Under the pieces are notes generated by a model. It was not told the DNA's origin. It saw only the letters and a list, made by a program, of their open reading frames with translations, and searched no databases. From Nigrospora sphaerica (taxonomy: Eukaryota; Ascomycota; Sordariomycetes; Amphisphaeriales; Apiosporaceae): 64,000 bases of DNA. This document shows, piece after piece, positions 51,456 through 61,140 of the stretch; the stretch's first letter is position 1; every line of letters starts with the position of its first letter. Where the stretch lies: contig JAGVVL010000018.1 of NCBI GenBank assembly GCA_018287875.1, positions 2,410,501 to 2,474,500 of the forward strand, given 5' to 3'. The position numbers were made by a program, and so were the translations under genes.

Positions 51456-52298
51456 ATGCCGTTCATCATTTGGCGAATCTCTGACGGCAAAGAGGATTGG
51501 GGTTATACCACCGACGTCTCTTCTTCGGAGGCTTGGGAAAATAAAGCAGGAGAGAAGGGGGGTAGTGAAAGTGGACCATTGAAAGGCTCCTCTCATGTTC
51601 ACGGTCTGCCATCGCCTACAGAGGGCAGTGCGCGCGCACAAGCCCAACGAGGGGCGGATTTCCAATTCGACTACCAGAGGGAAGTCTTCGTGTCCCAGCT
51701 TGAAGATAGTCCTGGAGCTGCTTTGGGCTATGCTCTCATTGAAGCTGCTGGAAACGACCCACGCAATTTCAACAAGGTTTGCCCAAGCTGGTTTTGTGCA
51801 GAGCTTCTCACGACCAGAAGGGCTGTGCAGCATCCATCACGGAATGTTGCCGTTCTTCTGATCGCACGTTATGGAACGCGCATGGGCAGAATAGCGGCAA
51901 ACCCCGTCTACAGTCTTGGTCCTGGGAGCAACCGGTTTCAAGAAATGCTGTCGGCGACATTTGAAGGAGGGCTTGAGAAAGGCGACTGCGGTGGCGACTG
52001 TGGTTCCTGGGTGATCGATTCTCGCTCAGGCGACCTCTTTGGCCATCTGGTAGCTAGTCCGCCCGCCTCAGGCAAGGCACTACTGGTACGGTTCATCAAC
52101 ATCTTTGACGACATCGAAACCCGAGACAGGCCTGGTTTTGGTGACGGTTTCGGTTTTGGAAACGTGCTGTATATTCACCTTGTCGCGCATGCTTCTTCGC
52201 CGAGTCATGCAAACATCGCGGTTCAATTAGTTACGTTCGCGTACCGAATGGATGGCGGTGCCATATACTGTGCGAGTAGTGAAGGTTATTCCTTTTAA
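51456..52298 (+). CDS. Fungal GDCG-motif protein, probably truncated
   Basis: The frame is open from about 51288, but the first ATG is 51456 (MPFIIWRISDGKEDWG), giving 280 aa to the TAA at 52296-52298. The C-terminal half resembles a domain I recall from many Pezizomycotina hypothetical proteins: VAVLLIARYGTRMGRIAANPVYSLG, then SATFEGGLEKGDCGGDCGSWV and the strand pattern IDSRSGDLFGHLVASPPASGK-ALLVRFINIFDDIE. In those proteins GDCGSWV stands where chymotrypsin-fold proteases have GDSG, so a cysteine-protease-like or dead fold is possible. Here GDCG is duplicated in tandem. The N-terminal part normally expected is missing and the start is weak, so this may be a pseudogene. Function unknown. 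Confidence 0.5.
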   Translation: MPFIIWRISDGKEDWGYTTDVSSSEAWENKAGEKGGSESGPLKGSSHVHGLPSPTEGSARAQAQRGADFQFDYQREVFVSQLEDSPGAALGYALIEAAGNDPRNFNKVCPSWFCAELLTTRRAVQHPSRNVAVLLIARYGTRMGRIAANPVYSLGPGSNRFQEMLSATFEGGLEKGDCGGDCGSWVIDSRSGDLFGHLVASPPASGKALLVRFINIFDDIETRDRPGFGDGFGFGNVLYIHLVAHASSPSHANIAVQLVTFAYRMDGGAIYCASSEGYSF

Positions 52299-52439
52299 CC
52301 CCAACAGCTTCCCCGCAGTGCAACGCCTGCCAGAGACCAAACTGTATTCACCTCTCCGTCCTCACCTCTCATCATCGTCGCCTTCCGAGCCCTGATTCAC
52401 CATCCCACGGGCCGTCCACCTCCCCAGGAAACCTCCAAG

Positions 52440-53381
52440 ATGGGCTGGCCGAAACTCCCCCCGCAGGCAGCGTACCTCACCTTTTCGAACCCGGAGCGCC
52501 GCAACGCGCTCTCGGTGGCGGTGCTGCGCAGCCTGCGGGACCAGCTGCACGCGTACACGGCGCCGACGGGCGCGGGGCCGCGGCGGCTGCTGCCGGCGAC
52601 GGCGCCGGGGGTGCTGGCGGAGCTCGAGGCGGCGGCGGCGGGGACGGACGCGGCGGCGACGGCGGCGCACGGGTGGCTCGTGGACGCGGGGGCGTGGCGC
52701 CGGGAGCGGGCGGGGCGGCCGCACGTGCTGGTGCTGCGGGCGGGGCCGGGGCCGAGGCCGGGCCCGGTCTGGTGCGCCGGGCACGACCTCGCCGAGCTGC
52801 GCCGGCTGCCGGCGGACGGTGCGCGCGCCGCCTTTGCGCTCTGCGCCGAGGTCATGGGCCTGCTGCGGCGCTTCCCAGGCCCCGTCGTGAGCGCCGTGCG
52901 CGGCCTCGCCACGGCCGCCGGCGCCCAGCTCGCCCTCAGCGCCGACCTGCCGCTCGCCTGCGCCGCCGACGCCGCCTTCCAGCTGCCCGGCGCCGCCATC
53001 GGCCTGCCCTGCACCTCGCCCGCCACCGCCGCCACGCGCCGCCTCGGCCTCCCCTTCGCCTACCGCCTCGCCGCCCTCGCCGAGCCCGTCCCCGCCGACG
53101 CCCTGCCCCCCGGCGCCGTTGAGCTCGTCCACGGCGCCGACGCCTTCGAGGCCCGCCTCCTCGACGTCGTCGCCTCCCTGGCCGCCCGCCCCGCCCAGCC
53201 CCAGGCCCTCGGCAAGTGGGCCTTTTACGCCCAGGCCGGCATCCGCGGCGACGGCGGCGACGGCTACGCCGAGGCCACCGAGTGGGCCGGGAGGGTCATG
53301 GCCCTGCATGCCCGTTCTGCCGACGCCGTCGAGGGCATCGACGCCTTCCTGGAGAAGAGGGCGCCCGTGTGGAAGACGTGA
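52440..53381 (+). CDS. Enoyl-CoA hydratase/isomerase-like protein (ECHDC3 type)
   Basis: A single exon, 313 aa. Crotonase-fold marks: YLTFSNPERRNALSVAVLRSL (strand and first CoA-binding helix), WCAGHDLAEL (first oxyanion loop), SAVRGLATAAGAQLALSADLPLA (second oxyanion region, about 152-172), FQLPGAAIGLPCTSPA (third loop) and a C-terminal helix AVEGIDAFLEKRAPVW. Human ECHDC3 and fungal relatives are mitochondrial, but their substrates are not settled. No obvious targeting peptide. The second half of the usual catalytic Glu positions is not clearly present, so hydratase activity is uncertain. An Ala/Pro-rich insertion lies between the first strand and the oxyanion loop (about 50-95). Base composition is extreme: nearly every third base is G or C. 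Confidence 0.85.
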   Translation: MGWPKLPPQAAYLTFSNPERRNALSVAVLRSLRDQLHAYTAPTGAGPRRLLPATAPGVLAELEAAAAGTDAAATAAHGWLVDAGAWRRERAGRPHVLVLRAGPGPRPGPVWCAGHDLAELRRLPADGARAAFALCAEVMGLLRRFPGPVVSAVRGLATAAGAQLALSADLPLACAADAAFQLPGAAIGLPCTSPATAATRRLGLPFAYRLAALAEPVPADALPPGAVELVHGADAFEARLLDVVASLAARPAQPQALGKWAFYAQAGIRGDGGDGYAEATEWAGRVMALHARSADAVEGIDAFLEKRAPVWKT

Positions 53382-53932
53382 CCGGCGCTGCTAGCATTTC
53401 CGCGCAGGCGCACTTGCAGTTTGGGGAGGTGTGAACGGTTGCGGGTGGACGACGGCGGGTCCAGGAGAAGCCAGATTGTAGCAAAAAGAGGAGGGGCTGT
53501 GGATTCAGGCACTAAGTACGGCTGATTCGTGCGGACTTGGTGGATGTGTGCTTCTGTAGATTAATTTCAAATGGCGTACAAGTCATCTCAGTTCAGGAAC
53601 TCCGAACATCGGCTAATTTGCTAGAGGGAAGGTGATAGATTGGAGGCGACCTAGGAATCGAGATGAAGTAGGTGAGCACGTAACCAAATCACGGAGGGGC
53701 TGACAGAATCCAGCATTTTTCCATCAACTCGCTCCAGGAAAGCCATGCGAAATCAACGGCGGCGTATATTGTAACTGAAATCTACGAAACCAAGAACTCC
53801 TCCGCCCTCCTCATCAATTCTCAAACCCAACCAGACGTTGAAGCAGGACGCTCCTTGACGCCGTCATTACACTGCATCGATCCCATCATGTCAAACATGT
53901 GCATGCCACAAACCGGGCCCTTAAAAACTCTA
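53382..53932. other. Intergenic spacer between convergent genes
   Basis: 3' flanks of the crotonase gene and the wall-protein gene. Nothing recognised. Confidence 0.6.
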
Positions 53933-55936
53933 CTAGATCAAGAAGGCAACCAGAGCGGCGGCAACCACCGCAACACCAGCGCTGGCGAGGCGAGAGGCGC
54001 CGGCAGCCACCACGGGGTAAGTAGGGGGGCTGGCCGGCTCGGTGGGACCGTACTCGGCAACGGTCAGGCTGGACTCGGGGATGTAAGGCTTGGGAGCCGG
54101 AGCGGTGCCGTTACCAGTGGCGTAGTGGCCGGGAGCAGGAGCCTCGGGGGCAGGAGCAGGCGCACTCGGGACCTCCTGGACCTTGGGCATCTCGGGAGCC
54201 GCAGGAGCCTCAGGGCAACCCTCAGAGCCAGGGTGGCAAGAGACCTCGGGGGTGACGGGAGCCTCAGGGTTGACGGGAGCCTCAGGAGTGACAGGAGCCT
54301 TGGGGGTGGCGGGGTAAGTCACCGGCGCTTCCGGGGTGACGGGAGCATCAGGAGTGGCAGGAGCCTCAGGAGTGACAGGAGCCTTGGGGGTGGCGGGAGC
54401 ATCAGGAGTGGCGGGAGCCTGGGGGGTGACGGGGTAGGTCACCGGTGTCTCGGGGATATGAGCCTCGGGGGTGACAGGAGCCTCAGGAGTGGCAGGAGCC
54501 TCAGGAGTGACGGGGTACGTCACCGGGGTCTTAGGGCAGCCCGCTGAGCCGGGGTGGCAGGGACCCTTGGGGATAGCCGGGGCTTCAGGAGTAGTGGGGT
54601 AGGTCACGGGGACCTCGGGGACGACCTCGGGGGCCTTGGGCGTCTCGGGGTGGGAGACGGGGGCGGCGCTGGGCAGCTCAACCTCGTAGACGGAAGGAGG
54701 GGGAGCGGGAGCCCAGGTAGGGGCCGGAACGACGGGCATAGGGCGAGGGTTCTCGGCCACGTACACCGACTCGGTGGGCTTGTAGGTGTTCAAGCTCAAC
54801 GTCACAACGGGATACGCCTCGACCGGGCCGTCGACGGGGTAGGCGTCGGCCGGGCTGTCGACGGGGTAGGCGTCGGCCGGAGGGGTCACCTCGCTGATAG
54901 GGCAGATGGTGGTAGACACGGGAACGACAACGTAGGTGGTCGACTCCTCGCAGCCATCGCACGCAGCCGTCTTGCAAGTTGACGTAGAGTAGATGACGCT
55001 CGTGGTGTAGGCCTGTCCGGCGGTGCCGAAGGTCGTGTAGCCCTCGGGGAGAGCGGTGACACCGGAGGACTTCTCGTCCGTGGGCGTCGGCTTGGCGCCG
55101 TACTGCTCCTCGCCCGTGGGCTTTGCCGTATAGGTTTCGGTAGCGGTACGGTAGGCGGTGCTGTAGAGCGTGGTGGCCGCCGGCTCGGGCTTGTCCTCCG
55201 GCTTCTCCTCCGGCTTGCCCTGCTCGGGCTTGTCCTCCTGCTTCCCCTCCTCGGGCTTCTCCTCGGGCTTCTCCTCAGGCTTCTGCTCGGGCTTCTCCTC
55301 AGGCTTCTCCTCCGGCTTCTCCTCAGGCTTCTCCTCCGGCTTCTCCTCAGGCTTCTCCTCAGGCTTCTCCTCAGGCTTCTCCTCAGGCTTCTCCTCAGGC
55401 TTGCCCTGCTCGGGCTTGTCCTCCGGTTTGCCCTGCTCGGGCTTGTCCTCCTGCTTCCCCTCCTCGGGCTTCTGCTCGGGCTTCTCCTCGGGCTTCTGCT
55501 CGGGCTTCTCCTCAGGCTTCTCCACAGGCTTGTCGTCATGCTTGCCATCGTGCTTGCCATCGTGCTTGTCCTTGTCGTCCTTCTTGTCGCCTCCAAGGCC
55601 GGGGATGCCACCGTTACTGCTTCCAGCAGGAGGAAGGGCGTTCAAGGGCAGCTCACCCAGAGGAGGGAGAAGACCAGGAGGAGGTGGGCACTCATCATCA
55701 TCATCATGCTTGTGCTTTTCGCTTCGCTGCTCAACGTTGGCGTTGAGCCTGAAACCAAAGAGGTTGTTCAGGCCGTTGCCGCCGTTGCTGCTGCCGCCGA
55801 GGCCGGGGAGGAATCCGCCCATGCCGCCGCCATTGTTATCCTTGGGCTTGTTGCAGTCCTTCTTCTTGTGGTCCTTATCGCTGCTGGCAAGGGCGGCCGT
55901 GGCCAGGGTGAAGGCAACGAGGGCTGAGGTCTTCAT
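53933..55936 (-). CDS. Repeat-rich GPI-anchored cell-surface protein
   Basis: A single exon, 667 aa. Signal peptide MKTSALVAFTLATAALA; a Lys/Asp/Gly-rich head; a His/Asp-rich run (KDDKDKHDGKHDGKHDD); then about 115 residues (about 132-247) of charged repeats of EKPE/EQKPE/EEGKQEDKPEQG type. Next come an adhesin-like module (YTTSVIYSTSTCKTAACDGC and TTYVVVPVSTTICPI, about 315-348) of a kind common in fungal wall proteins, and a long Pro/Thr-rich repeat of APVTPEAPATP and VTYPVTPEAP units (about 452-602). The end GASRLASAGVAVVAAALVAFLI is a typical GPI-attachment signal (small residues, then an uncharged hydrophobic tail). It is probably a wall or surface stalk protein. The repeats are nearly identical at DNA level, so copy number should vary between strains. 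Confidence 0.88.
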   Translation of the reverse strand: MKTSALVAFTLATAALASSDKDHKKKDCNKPKDNNGGGMGGFLPGLGGSSNGGNGLNNLFGFRLNANVEQRSEKHKHDDDDECPPPPGLLPPLGELPLNALPPAGSSNGGIPGLGGDKKDDKDKHDGKHDGKHDDKPVEKPEEKPEQKPEEKPEQKPEEGKQEDKPEQGKPEDKPEQGKPEEKPEEKPEEKPEEKPEEKPEEKPEEKPEEKPEEKPEQKPEEKPEEKPEEGKQEDKPEQGKPEEKPEDKPEPAATTLYSTAYRTATETYTAKPTGEEQYGAKPTPTDEKSSGVTALPEGYTTFGTAGQAYTTSVIYSTSTCKTAACDGCEESTTYVVVPVSTTICPISEVTPPADAYPVDSPADAYPVDGPVEAYPVVTLSLNTYKPTESVYVAENPRPMPVVPAPTWAPAPPPSVYEVELPSAAPVSHPETPKAPEVVPEVPVTYPTTPEAPAIPKGPCHPGSAGCPKTPVTYPVTPEAPATPEAPVTPEAHIPETPVTYPVTPQAPATPDAPATPKAPVTPEAPATPDAPVTPEAPVTYPATPKAPVTPEAPVNPEAPVTPEVSCHPGSEGCPEAPAAPEMPKVQEVPSAPAPAPEAPAPGHYATGNGTAPAPKPYIPESSLTVAEYGPTEPASPPTYPVVAAGASRLASAGVAVVAAALVAFLI

Positions 55937-57359
55937 TTTGGAGTATTAGATAATATAGACGGGGAGTCGTATTAATCGGTATCGTAAGAATGAGCGTGGC
56001 TGAAGCGAGTGTGGTGTATCAAAGATACTCGTGTATGTTAAAAGAGTGAAGGGCTGTGGAAAACCTGCAAGGCTGAGATAATTGTCGTGTTTCTGTGGCG
56101 AGTAAAAACTGATCCATTGGCCCGAGGAGTCGACCGCTCTTATACCGACGTGGCCGCCATGGCGGTCAAGCTCGCGCTCTCGGCAGACTCGACATAGACA
56201 GGCAAAGACTCATACCGTCTGGTGGACCCCGAGCTCCCACCAGGTCGTAAAGTTTAAGTCAATGGGCTCAATTTCCAGCAAGGCAATCTGCAGACGAGAC
56301 CCTACGGTCTAGTCCAGTCCTCCGGATCGTCAGGAGACCTTTGCCGTTGTGTACTCCCTGTGAGTCCGTGCTAGCATCACTCGCTTCTTCGCCAAGTTAA
56401 CCCAAGCCACCGCCGACGACAAGAAGCCCTCGCGGCCGACAACAAAAACGCCCATTCTTGGCTCTCGGACCAGTACCTACCTAACAGCGAATCCCTGATT
56501 TCATACCATGAGAGCAGATAAAGTGAAACTGCCTCTGTTAGACCTGTACCTGGTCCATGAGCGAGAGTGGGCGTTGCTGCTGTCGGGCACTAGGACGCCG
56601 AAGCCCTCACTGCCGAACGCAGTTAAAAAGAGAAGTTGCGCTGTATGTGTCTTGGGGTCCCGAGACGAGCCGCTCGGATGTCTTAGCTAGCAGAATTTCC
56701 AGCTAATCAGCAGTCGCGGACCATCACCATTCCTCCCCACTCACTGCTGCTGTCTCAGCCTCCACGTTCTGCCGCGATTATTCCCTCTCGGGTTGGAAAG
56801 ATACTTTGTTCTAGTTGGGCAAGGCTACGGTCCGGCCCACCAATTCGCCACGTGCTGGCGCCTTGCTGGACGCGGCATCGTTGACGAGGGCGTAAGGGCA
56901 GTGCACACAGTGGGAGGCAGACAAGCAAGCACTCGTGCTCGCCTGAGCACGAATTTGTCCGGACCAAATGAATATTAGCGGTTTATGAGGTTGAACCACT
57001 GACCGCAGCCCCGGTGAAGATCGCTGCATTCAGAACCCTAGGCGTGTCTGTTGGTCTGCTTTTGGTGGCACGACACTGCCGTGGTTTTTCCAAGACAGCG
57101 CCTCGTCTTAGACTCTTGGAATGGTCCAGGCATCGAAGGTATCGACTGCATCGCGTGTCGATGTTTTTGCACTGCGACGGGGAATCGTCCCGGGCTTTTG
57201 ACAGCGCTCTCGGTTCGTGTCGATCCCGACCCCAATCATCTACCCAGGGTCACAAGGATGCAGAGCACAGTCCTGGTCTTTCAGGAGGCTTCTGATGGGG
57301 CAGCGGGTGCATTTCCGTCTTGAGATGCAGCTAGCACGTTTGGCAACGGCGCAGCAAGC
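55937..57359. other. Intergenic region
   Basis: About 1.4 kb: the promoter of the leftward wall-protein gene and the 3' flank of YAE1. GTACCTACCTAA motif at 56473-56484. No supportable gene. Confidence 0.55.
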
Positions 57360-58064
57360 TCACCAGTCTAGGACCTCGCGAGTGGGCTGGTCAACCCTGA
57401 TATCTTTCTTGCCCTGAGCAGGCGGCGTAGGCTCTTCTTCGGGGGTGTTCAAGATTTCCCGGTTGATGTTCCACTTCTGTATCTGATCGTCCACAATTCG
57501 CGTCCAGGAAGAGATGAGGGGGTGCGAACTGGCAACATCCTCGAAAATGATGTCTTTGTCGGAACGGCCGGCGACAGCTGGCACGACATTGTATTTCCAA
57601 GTGCCGTCCGGATTCCAATACTGTTCATCGAAGACCATGGTTGTGCTCAGTTTCTCCCGAGCGTCGGCGAGAAGCTCGCAGGCCCGGTTATGGTCATCGC
57701 CGCCCGCGGCCCGCAAAGCGGCCGCTATGCCCTCGAGGTAACCCAGAAGCTCGCCAGCTTTCAGCCCAATGGTAGCTGCCAGGCTGAAACCCTCATCAAA
57801 GCCCGCTTGAATGCTCTGGGCCTTAGCGGCCGTGATCCCTTCACGGTAGCCGGCCGTGGCATGTTCAGTCTGCAGCCGATGCACGTCTGATGGGTGCGAA
57901 TTCCTGCCGTCCGGACCATCTTGAGAACCGCCAAAGACGGGCGAGTCGTTGTCGGAGCCAAAAACATCATCCAGAGAATCGTCGACGACAGCGACGGGTT
58001 GCGTTGCCGAGGCCATGGTAACGAACAGATCCTCGTCTTGGGATTCTCGGCGTGCCAGGTGCAT
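57360..58064 (-). CDS. yae1: Deca-GX3 protein Yae1
   Basis: A single exon, 234 aa from the first ATG (58064), or 218 from a second ATG at 58016 in a better context (ACCATGG); which is used is open. The hallmark is the deca-GX3 motif at about 71-112: AGYREGITAAKAQSIQAGFD, EGFSLAATIGLKAGELLGYL. It forms a helical hairpin that pairs with Lto1. The Yae1-Lto1 complex is an adaptor that brings the cytosolic iron-sulfur machinery to the ABC protein Rli1/ABCE1, needed for ribosome recycling. A Trp residue closes the protein (REVLDW); a C-terminal Trp is a known cytosolic iron-sulfur targeting feature in Lto1 rather than Yae1, so its meaning here is unclear. The acidic N-terminus (DDSLDDVFGSDND) is usual. 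Confidence 0.87.
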   Translation of the reverse strand: MHLARRESQDEDLFVTMASATQPVAVVDDSLDDVFGSDNDSPVFGGSQDGPDGRNSHPSDVHRLQTEHATAGYREGITAAKAQSIQAGFDEGFSLAATIGLKAGELLGYLEGIAAALRAAGGDDHNRACELLADAREKLSTTMVFDEQYWNPDGTWKYNVVPAVAGRSDKDIIFEDVASSHPLISSWTRIVDDQIQKWNINREILNTPEEEPTPPAQGKKDIRVDQPTREVLDW

Positions 58065-59452
58065 TGTCGACGAGACGGCGTAGTGTGTTATGAGATTGAC
58101 GTCCTCGAGATACGGTAGGCGTATTCAAGGCACTTGTGTTCGGGGGGTAGGTAGCGCCTGCCTTGAGATTGTCCGGAAGACCTGGGGGTGTTTTTTTCCG
58201 AAGTGAGTCAGCGCACGGTGTGACAGTGGTTTAGTGGGCGACGAGGGACAGTGCATGCACAGTATGATCGAGTGTCCAGACGTAGGTACGGAGTAGTGGC
58301 GACACAGTCTGCATGAAAGCTTCACATCCCATACGCTTTTCATTCACCAGGAGAGTGTCGATGCCGTTCGATTAACTACACACCTACTTTAGGTAACTGG
58401 TGTATTGAGGTAGGTACTTGTACCGTACGTGCAGATTCACCGGAAATGTATGCCAGCTTGGATTTTACATGCAGCTGTACATCGCCGCCCGCAACACGCC
58501 AGTCGCGGCCGGAAAATGTCCTATTCGCCCGGTTGTTGCGCAGCGTCCACACCCATTTGCGGCAGAGGCTCGTAACGCCGAACATCTCGGCGGAATCCCC
58601 GTAAGCAATGCCATCATCGTAAAAGGCAATGAGTGATGGAACCCTGGGCTGCCGTCCTGAAACAACCCTATGCGCCCTTCCCAGACCCAATCCAGTGTTT
58701 TCTCGCCGTTGCGCAAAGGCTGTCGGGGGACAATTCCCGGTAGTCGGTCGTCGTACCCGCAACCCGGGCTCTTGACAGCGCTTGGCAGGGTACGCACGGA
58801 TCAGCACCGGCTCCTCCCTTCACCCGAGGCGAGGGAAAAGCCCCAACTCCGGATCTGCGCCTCCATCCATCCATCGCCTCGCATTGCCTCGCATCACACC
58901 AACGCCAACGAGTCCAAGCTTTCCAATCCATCCCGTCCAACCCAGTTGCTCGCGGACCTTGAGTCCGGAACTGCGTCCTCGCGTCAGCACTGGCACGGCG
59001 ACCTTCACCATTCCGATTAGGTAAGTCCGCCTTCTCGTCTGCTTAGTCGCTCCGCGGGCTGCGTGGCGAGCCGCCGCTATCCTCAAACTCCGCATTTGAA
59101 CCCCGGCCGAGGAGTTCGGATGCCGAGGTCCTACAGCTTGTGTGGCCGGAGTGCCGGCAAGCCACGCAAACCTATCTACTGGGCTGCCGGCGAGGGGTTT
59201 TGCTCGATGCTGTGTCCCGTATAAGACCTCTTCCCTTTCACTCACGATACCCTTCGTCTTATTGCACTCTATCACGAGCTTGTGCACGCACTCTTACACA
59301 TCATGTTTTCACAGATTCCTTCCCCCTCCGGTAGGCTCTCACCTTCACGGGAAAACAGCCAATCAGCTGCCCTGAGTCTGTCCTTCAACATAGACTCCCG
59401 TCAGCCGTCTCGGTCATCGTCCTTCTCGTCCGTCTGGACAGAGGCTACCACC
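58065..59452. other. Intergenic region between divergent genes
   Basis: About 1.4 kb with the YAE1 promoter, a TGAGTCA box (58204-58210), TACCTAC/GTAGGTA motifs at about 58283 and 58381-58425, and the leader of the PPCS gene. An in-frame ATG at 59303 and a possible leader intron (GTAGGC at about 59332 to GACAG before 59441) lie in that leader. Confidence 0.5.
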
Positions 59453-60661
59453 ATGTCTACCGCGTCCACCCAGGACACCGCGGCTGCCTCTCAGCTAGTG
59501 GCCGAGAGTGACTACTTCGCCTCTAACCCTCCGCCCAAGGCATTGGGTTCGCACGTGGAGCAAGCACGATCCTTCGTTGAGCACCACGCTTCGCTCAAGA
59601 GGCGTGTAGTACTGGTCACGTCAGGAGGCACCACGGTGCCTCTGGAGAAGCAGACGGTGCGCTTTATTGATAATTTCAGCGCTGGTACCCGTGGTGCCAC
59701 GTCGGCCGAGTACTTTCTGGAAGCGGGCTATGCCGTCATCTTCCTCCACCGGCAGTTCTCTCTGCTGCCGTACAGTCGGCACTACAGCCATTCGACCGAC
59801 TGCTTCCTGGACTTCCTACACGAAGCCGAGGACGGCAGCGTCGTGGCCAATCCGACCCACCAGGAGAAGATGCTGGGGGTTCTGCGCAAGTACAACACCG
59901 CCAAGCAGAAGCGCATGCTGCTCATGCTGCCCTTCACCACCATTACCGACTACCTGCACGAGCTACGGGCCGTAGCGCAGCTCATGCGCCCTTTGGGGCC
60001 CGACGGTCTCCTTTACCTTGCGGCCGCCGTGTCGGATTTCTTCGTTCCGCCGGAGCGCATGTCGGAGCACAAGATCCAGAGTACAGATGCCACCTCCAGC
60101 TTCAAGCCACAGCAGGGCCCAGCCACCACAACGGAGCAGCCGCGCCAGAATGCCGACGAGCCCGAGGAGACGTTTGACAACTTCGACTCGTCGCCTAGTG
60201 TACCGCGCAGCAAGCGCCTCATCGTGGACCTGGACCCCGTCCCCAAGTTCCTCAAGAACCTCGTTGACGGCTGGGCGCCCGAGGGCATGATCGTCTCCTT
60301 CAAGCTGGAGACGGACCCGCAGATTCTGGTGCACAAAGCCAAGTACTCGCTGAACCGGTACCAGCACCATCTGGTCATCGGCAACCTGTTGACTACGCGT
60401 AAGTGGGAGGTGGTCTTTGTGGCACCCGGCCAGTCGGACCGCTGGATCCGGGTCCCGAGCAACCGGAGGAGAAAGACTGTCAGCGGCAACGAGTCTCAGA
60501 TCGGTGCCAGTGACCGGAACTGGATGGAACAGGATAAGCCCATGGATCCATCCATGCTACCTGAGGGTGAGCCGGAGATGGAAATTGAGAGCCTGATCAT
60601 CCCTGCGGTGCAAGACTTGCACGGGAAGCATATTGAACAATCCAAGGCAAGGATGAGCTGA
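59453..60661 (+). CDS. cab2: Phosphopantothenate-cysteine ligase (PPCS)
   Basis: Joins 4'-phosphopantothenate to cysteine in coenzyme A synthesis (yeast Cab2). A single exon, 402 aa from the ATG at 59453 in a CACCATG context; a longer frame from an ATG at 59303 is possible but its extra residues look unconserved. Signature blocks: RRVVLVTSGGTTVPLEKQTV, RFIDNFSAGTRGATSAEYFL, LLYLAAAVSDFFVPPERMSE and LVIGNLLTTRKWEVVFVAPG. An acidic Ser/Pro-rich insert (about 220-255) sits before the conserved KRLIVDLDPVPKFLKNLVDG and GMIVSFKLETDP. This is the eukaryotic form, a stand-alone ligase without the fused decarboxylase found in bacteria. Confidence 0.93.
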   Translation: MSTASTQDTAAASQLVAESDYFASNPPPKALGSHVEQARSFVEHHASLKRRVVLVTSGGTTVPLEKQTVRFIDNFSAGTRGATSAEYFLEAGYAVIFLHRQFSLLPYSRHYSHSTDCFLDFLHEAEDGSVVANPTHQEKMLGVLRKYNTAKQKRMLLMLPFTTITDYLHELRAVAQLMRPLGPDGLLYLAAAVSDFFVPPERMSEHKIQSTDATSSFKPQQGPATTTEQPRQNADEPEETFDNFDSSPSVPRSKRLIVDLDPVPKFLKNLVDGWAPEGMIVSFKLETDPQILVHKAKYSLNRYQHHLVIGNLLTTRKWEVVFVAPGQSDRWIRVPSNRRRKTVSGNESQIGASDRNWMEQDKPMDPSMLPEGEPEMEIESLIIPAVQDLHGKHIEQSKARMS

Positions 60662-61120
60662 ACAGACTACGAAGCATGGTTCTGGAGTAGTAATGCAGTG
60701 GGTTTGCTGCGTGTCGCCGCTCTCCGTACCACGATGTGAGATGCAATGCGTGTCCATACTTGCTCGTGGCTTCCACTGTGTCCCACGTTACCTGCTACAA
60801 TTGAGCATGTAAGATAGGTGCTTGAAGTGAGCGATCGAGGTACTTGGGTACTTCTTCGAAATAATACGAGCTGCCGATGAAAGAGTCAGGGGGGGCACGA
60901 AGGCAACACTATTTGAACGGCCATGGTATTTTGATGCCCAAGCCATAGGGGCGCTTTCTCCTTTGACGGGAAATACTCTCAAATCAGTCGGAAGATTCCC
61001 CCCCCCCCCCAGCCGGTGGATGAACCTATCACCTGGAGGGCATCCTGTGGTAACATGTGGCGAACATAGGAGGTAATAAAAGGAGCGGAAGTGACATTCC
61101 TTTGTGAGGCAAAAGGAAAG
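60662..61120. other. Intergenic spacer
   Basis: PPCS 3' flank up to the terminator of the tRNA-Arg gene; a 10-C tract near 61000-61010. Nothing else seen. Confidence 0.55.
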
Positions 61121-61125
61121 AAAAA
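61121..61125 (-). terminator. Pol III T-run terminator of tRNA-Arg
   Basis: TTTTT on the minus strand, 15 nt after the discriminator base of the tRNA-Arg gene. Five T residues are enough for RNA polymerase III termination in fungi. Confidence 0.6.
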
Positions 61126-61140
61126 GGTAATATGAAGCAG

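Noticed and set aside
54886..55611. 241-codon frame rich in RRSPRRS repeats overlapping the wall-protein gene
   Set aside because: Frame-shifted reading of the EKPE-coding repeats; the other frame has a signal peptide and GPI signal.
58204..58210. TGAGTCA box upstream of YAE1
   Set aside because: A perfect match but YAE1 has no link to amino-acid control and a 7-bp site is expected by chance several times in 64 kb; not claimed as functional.
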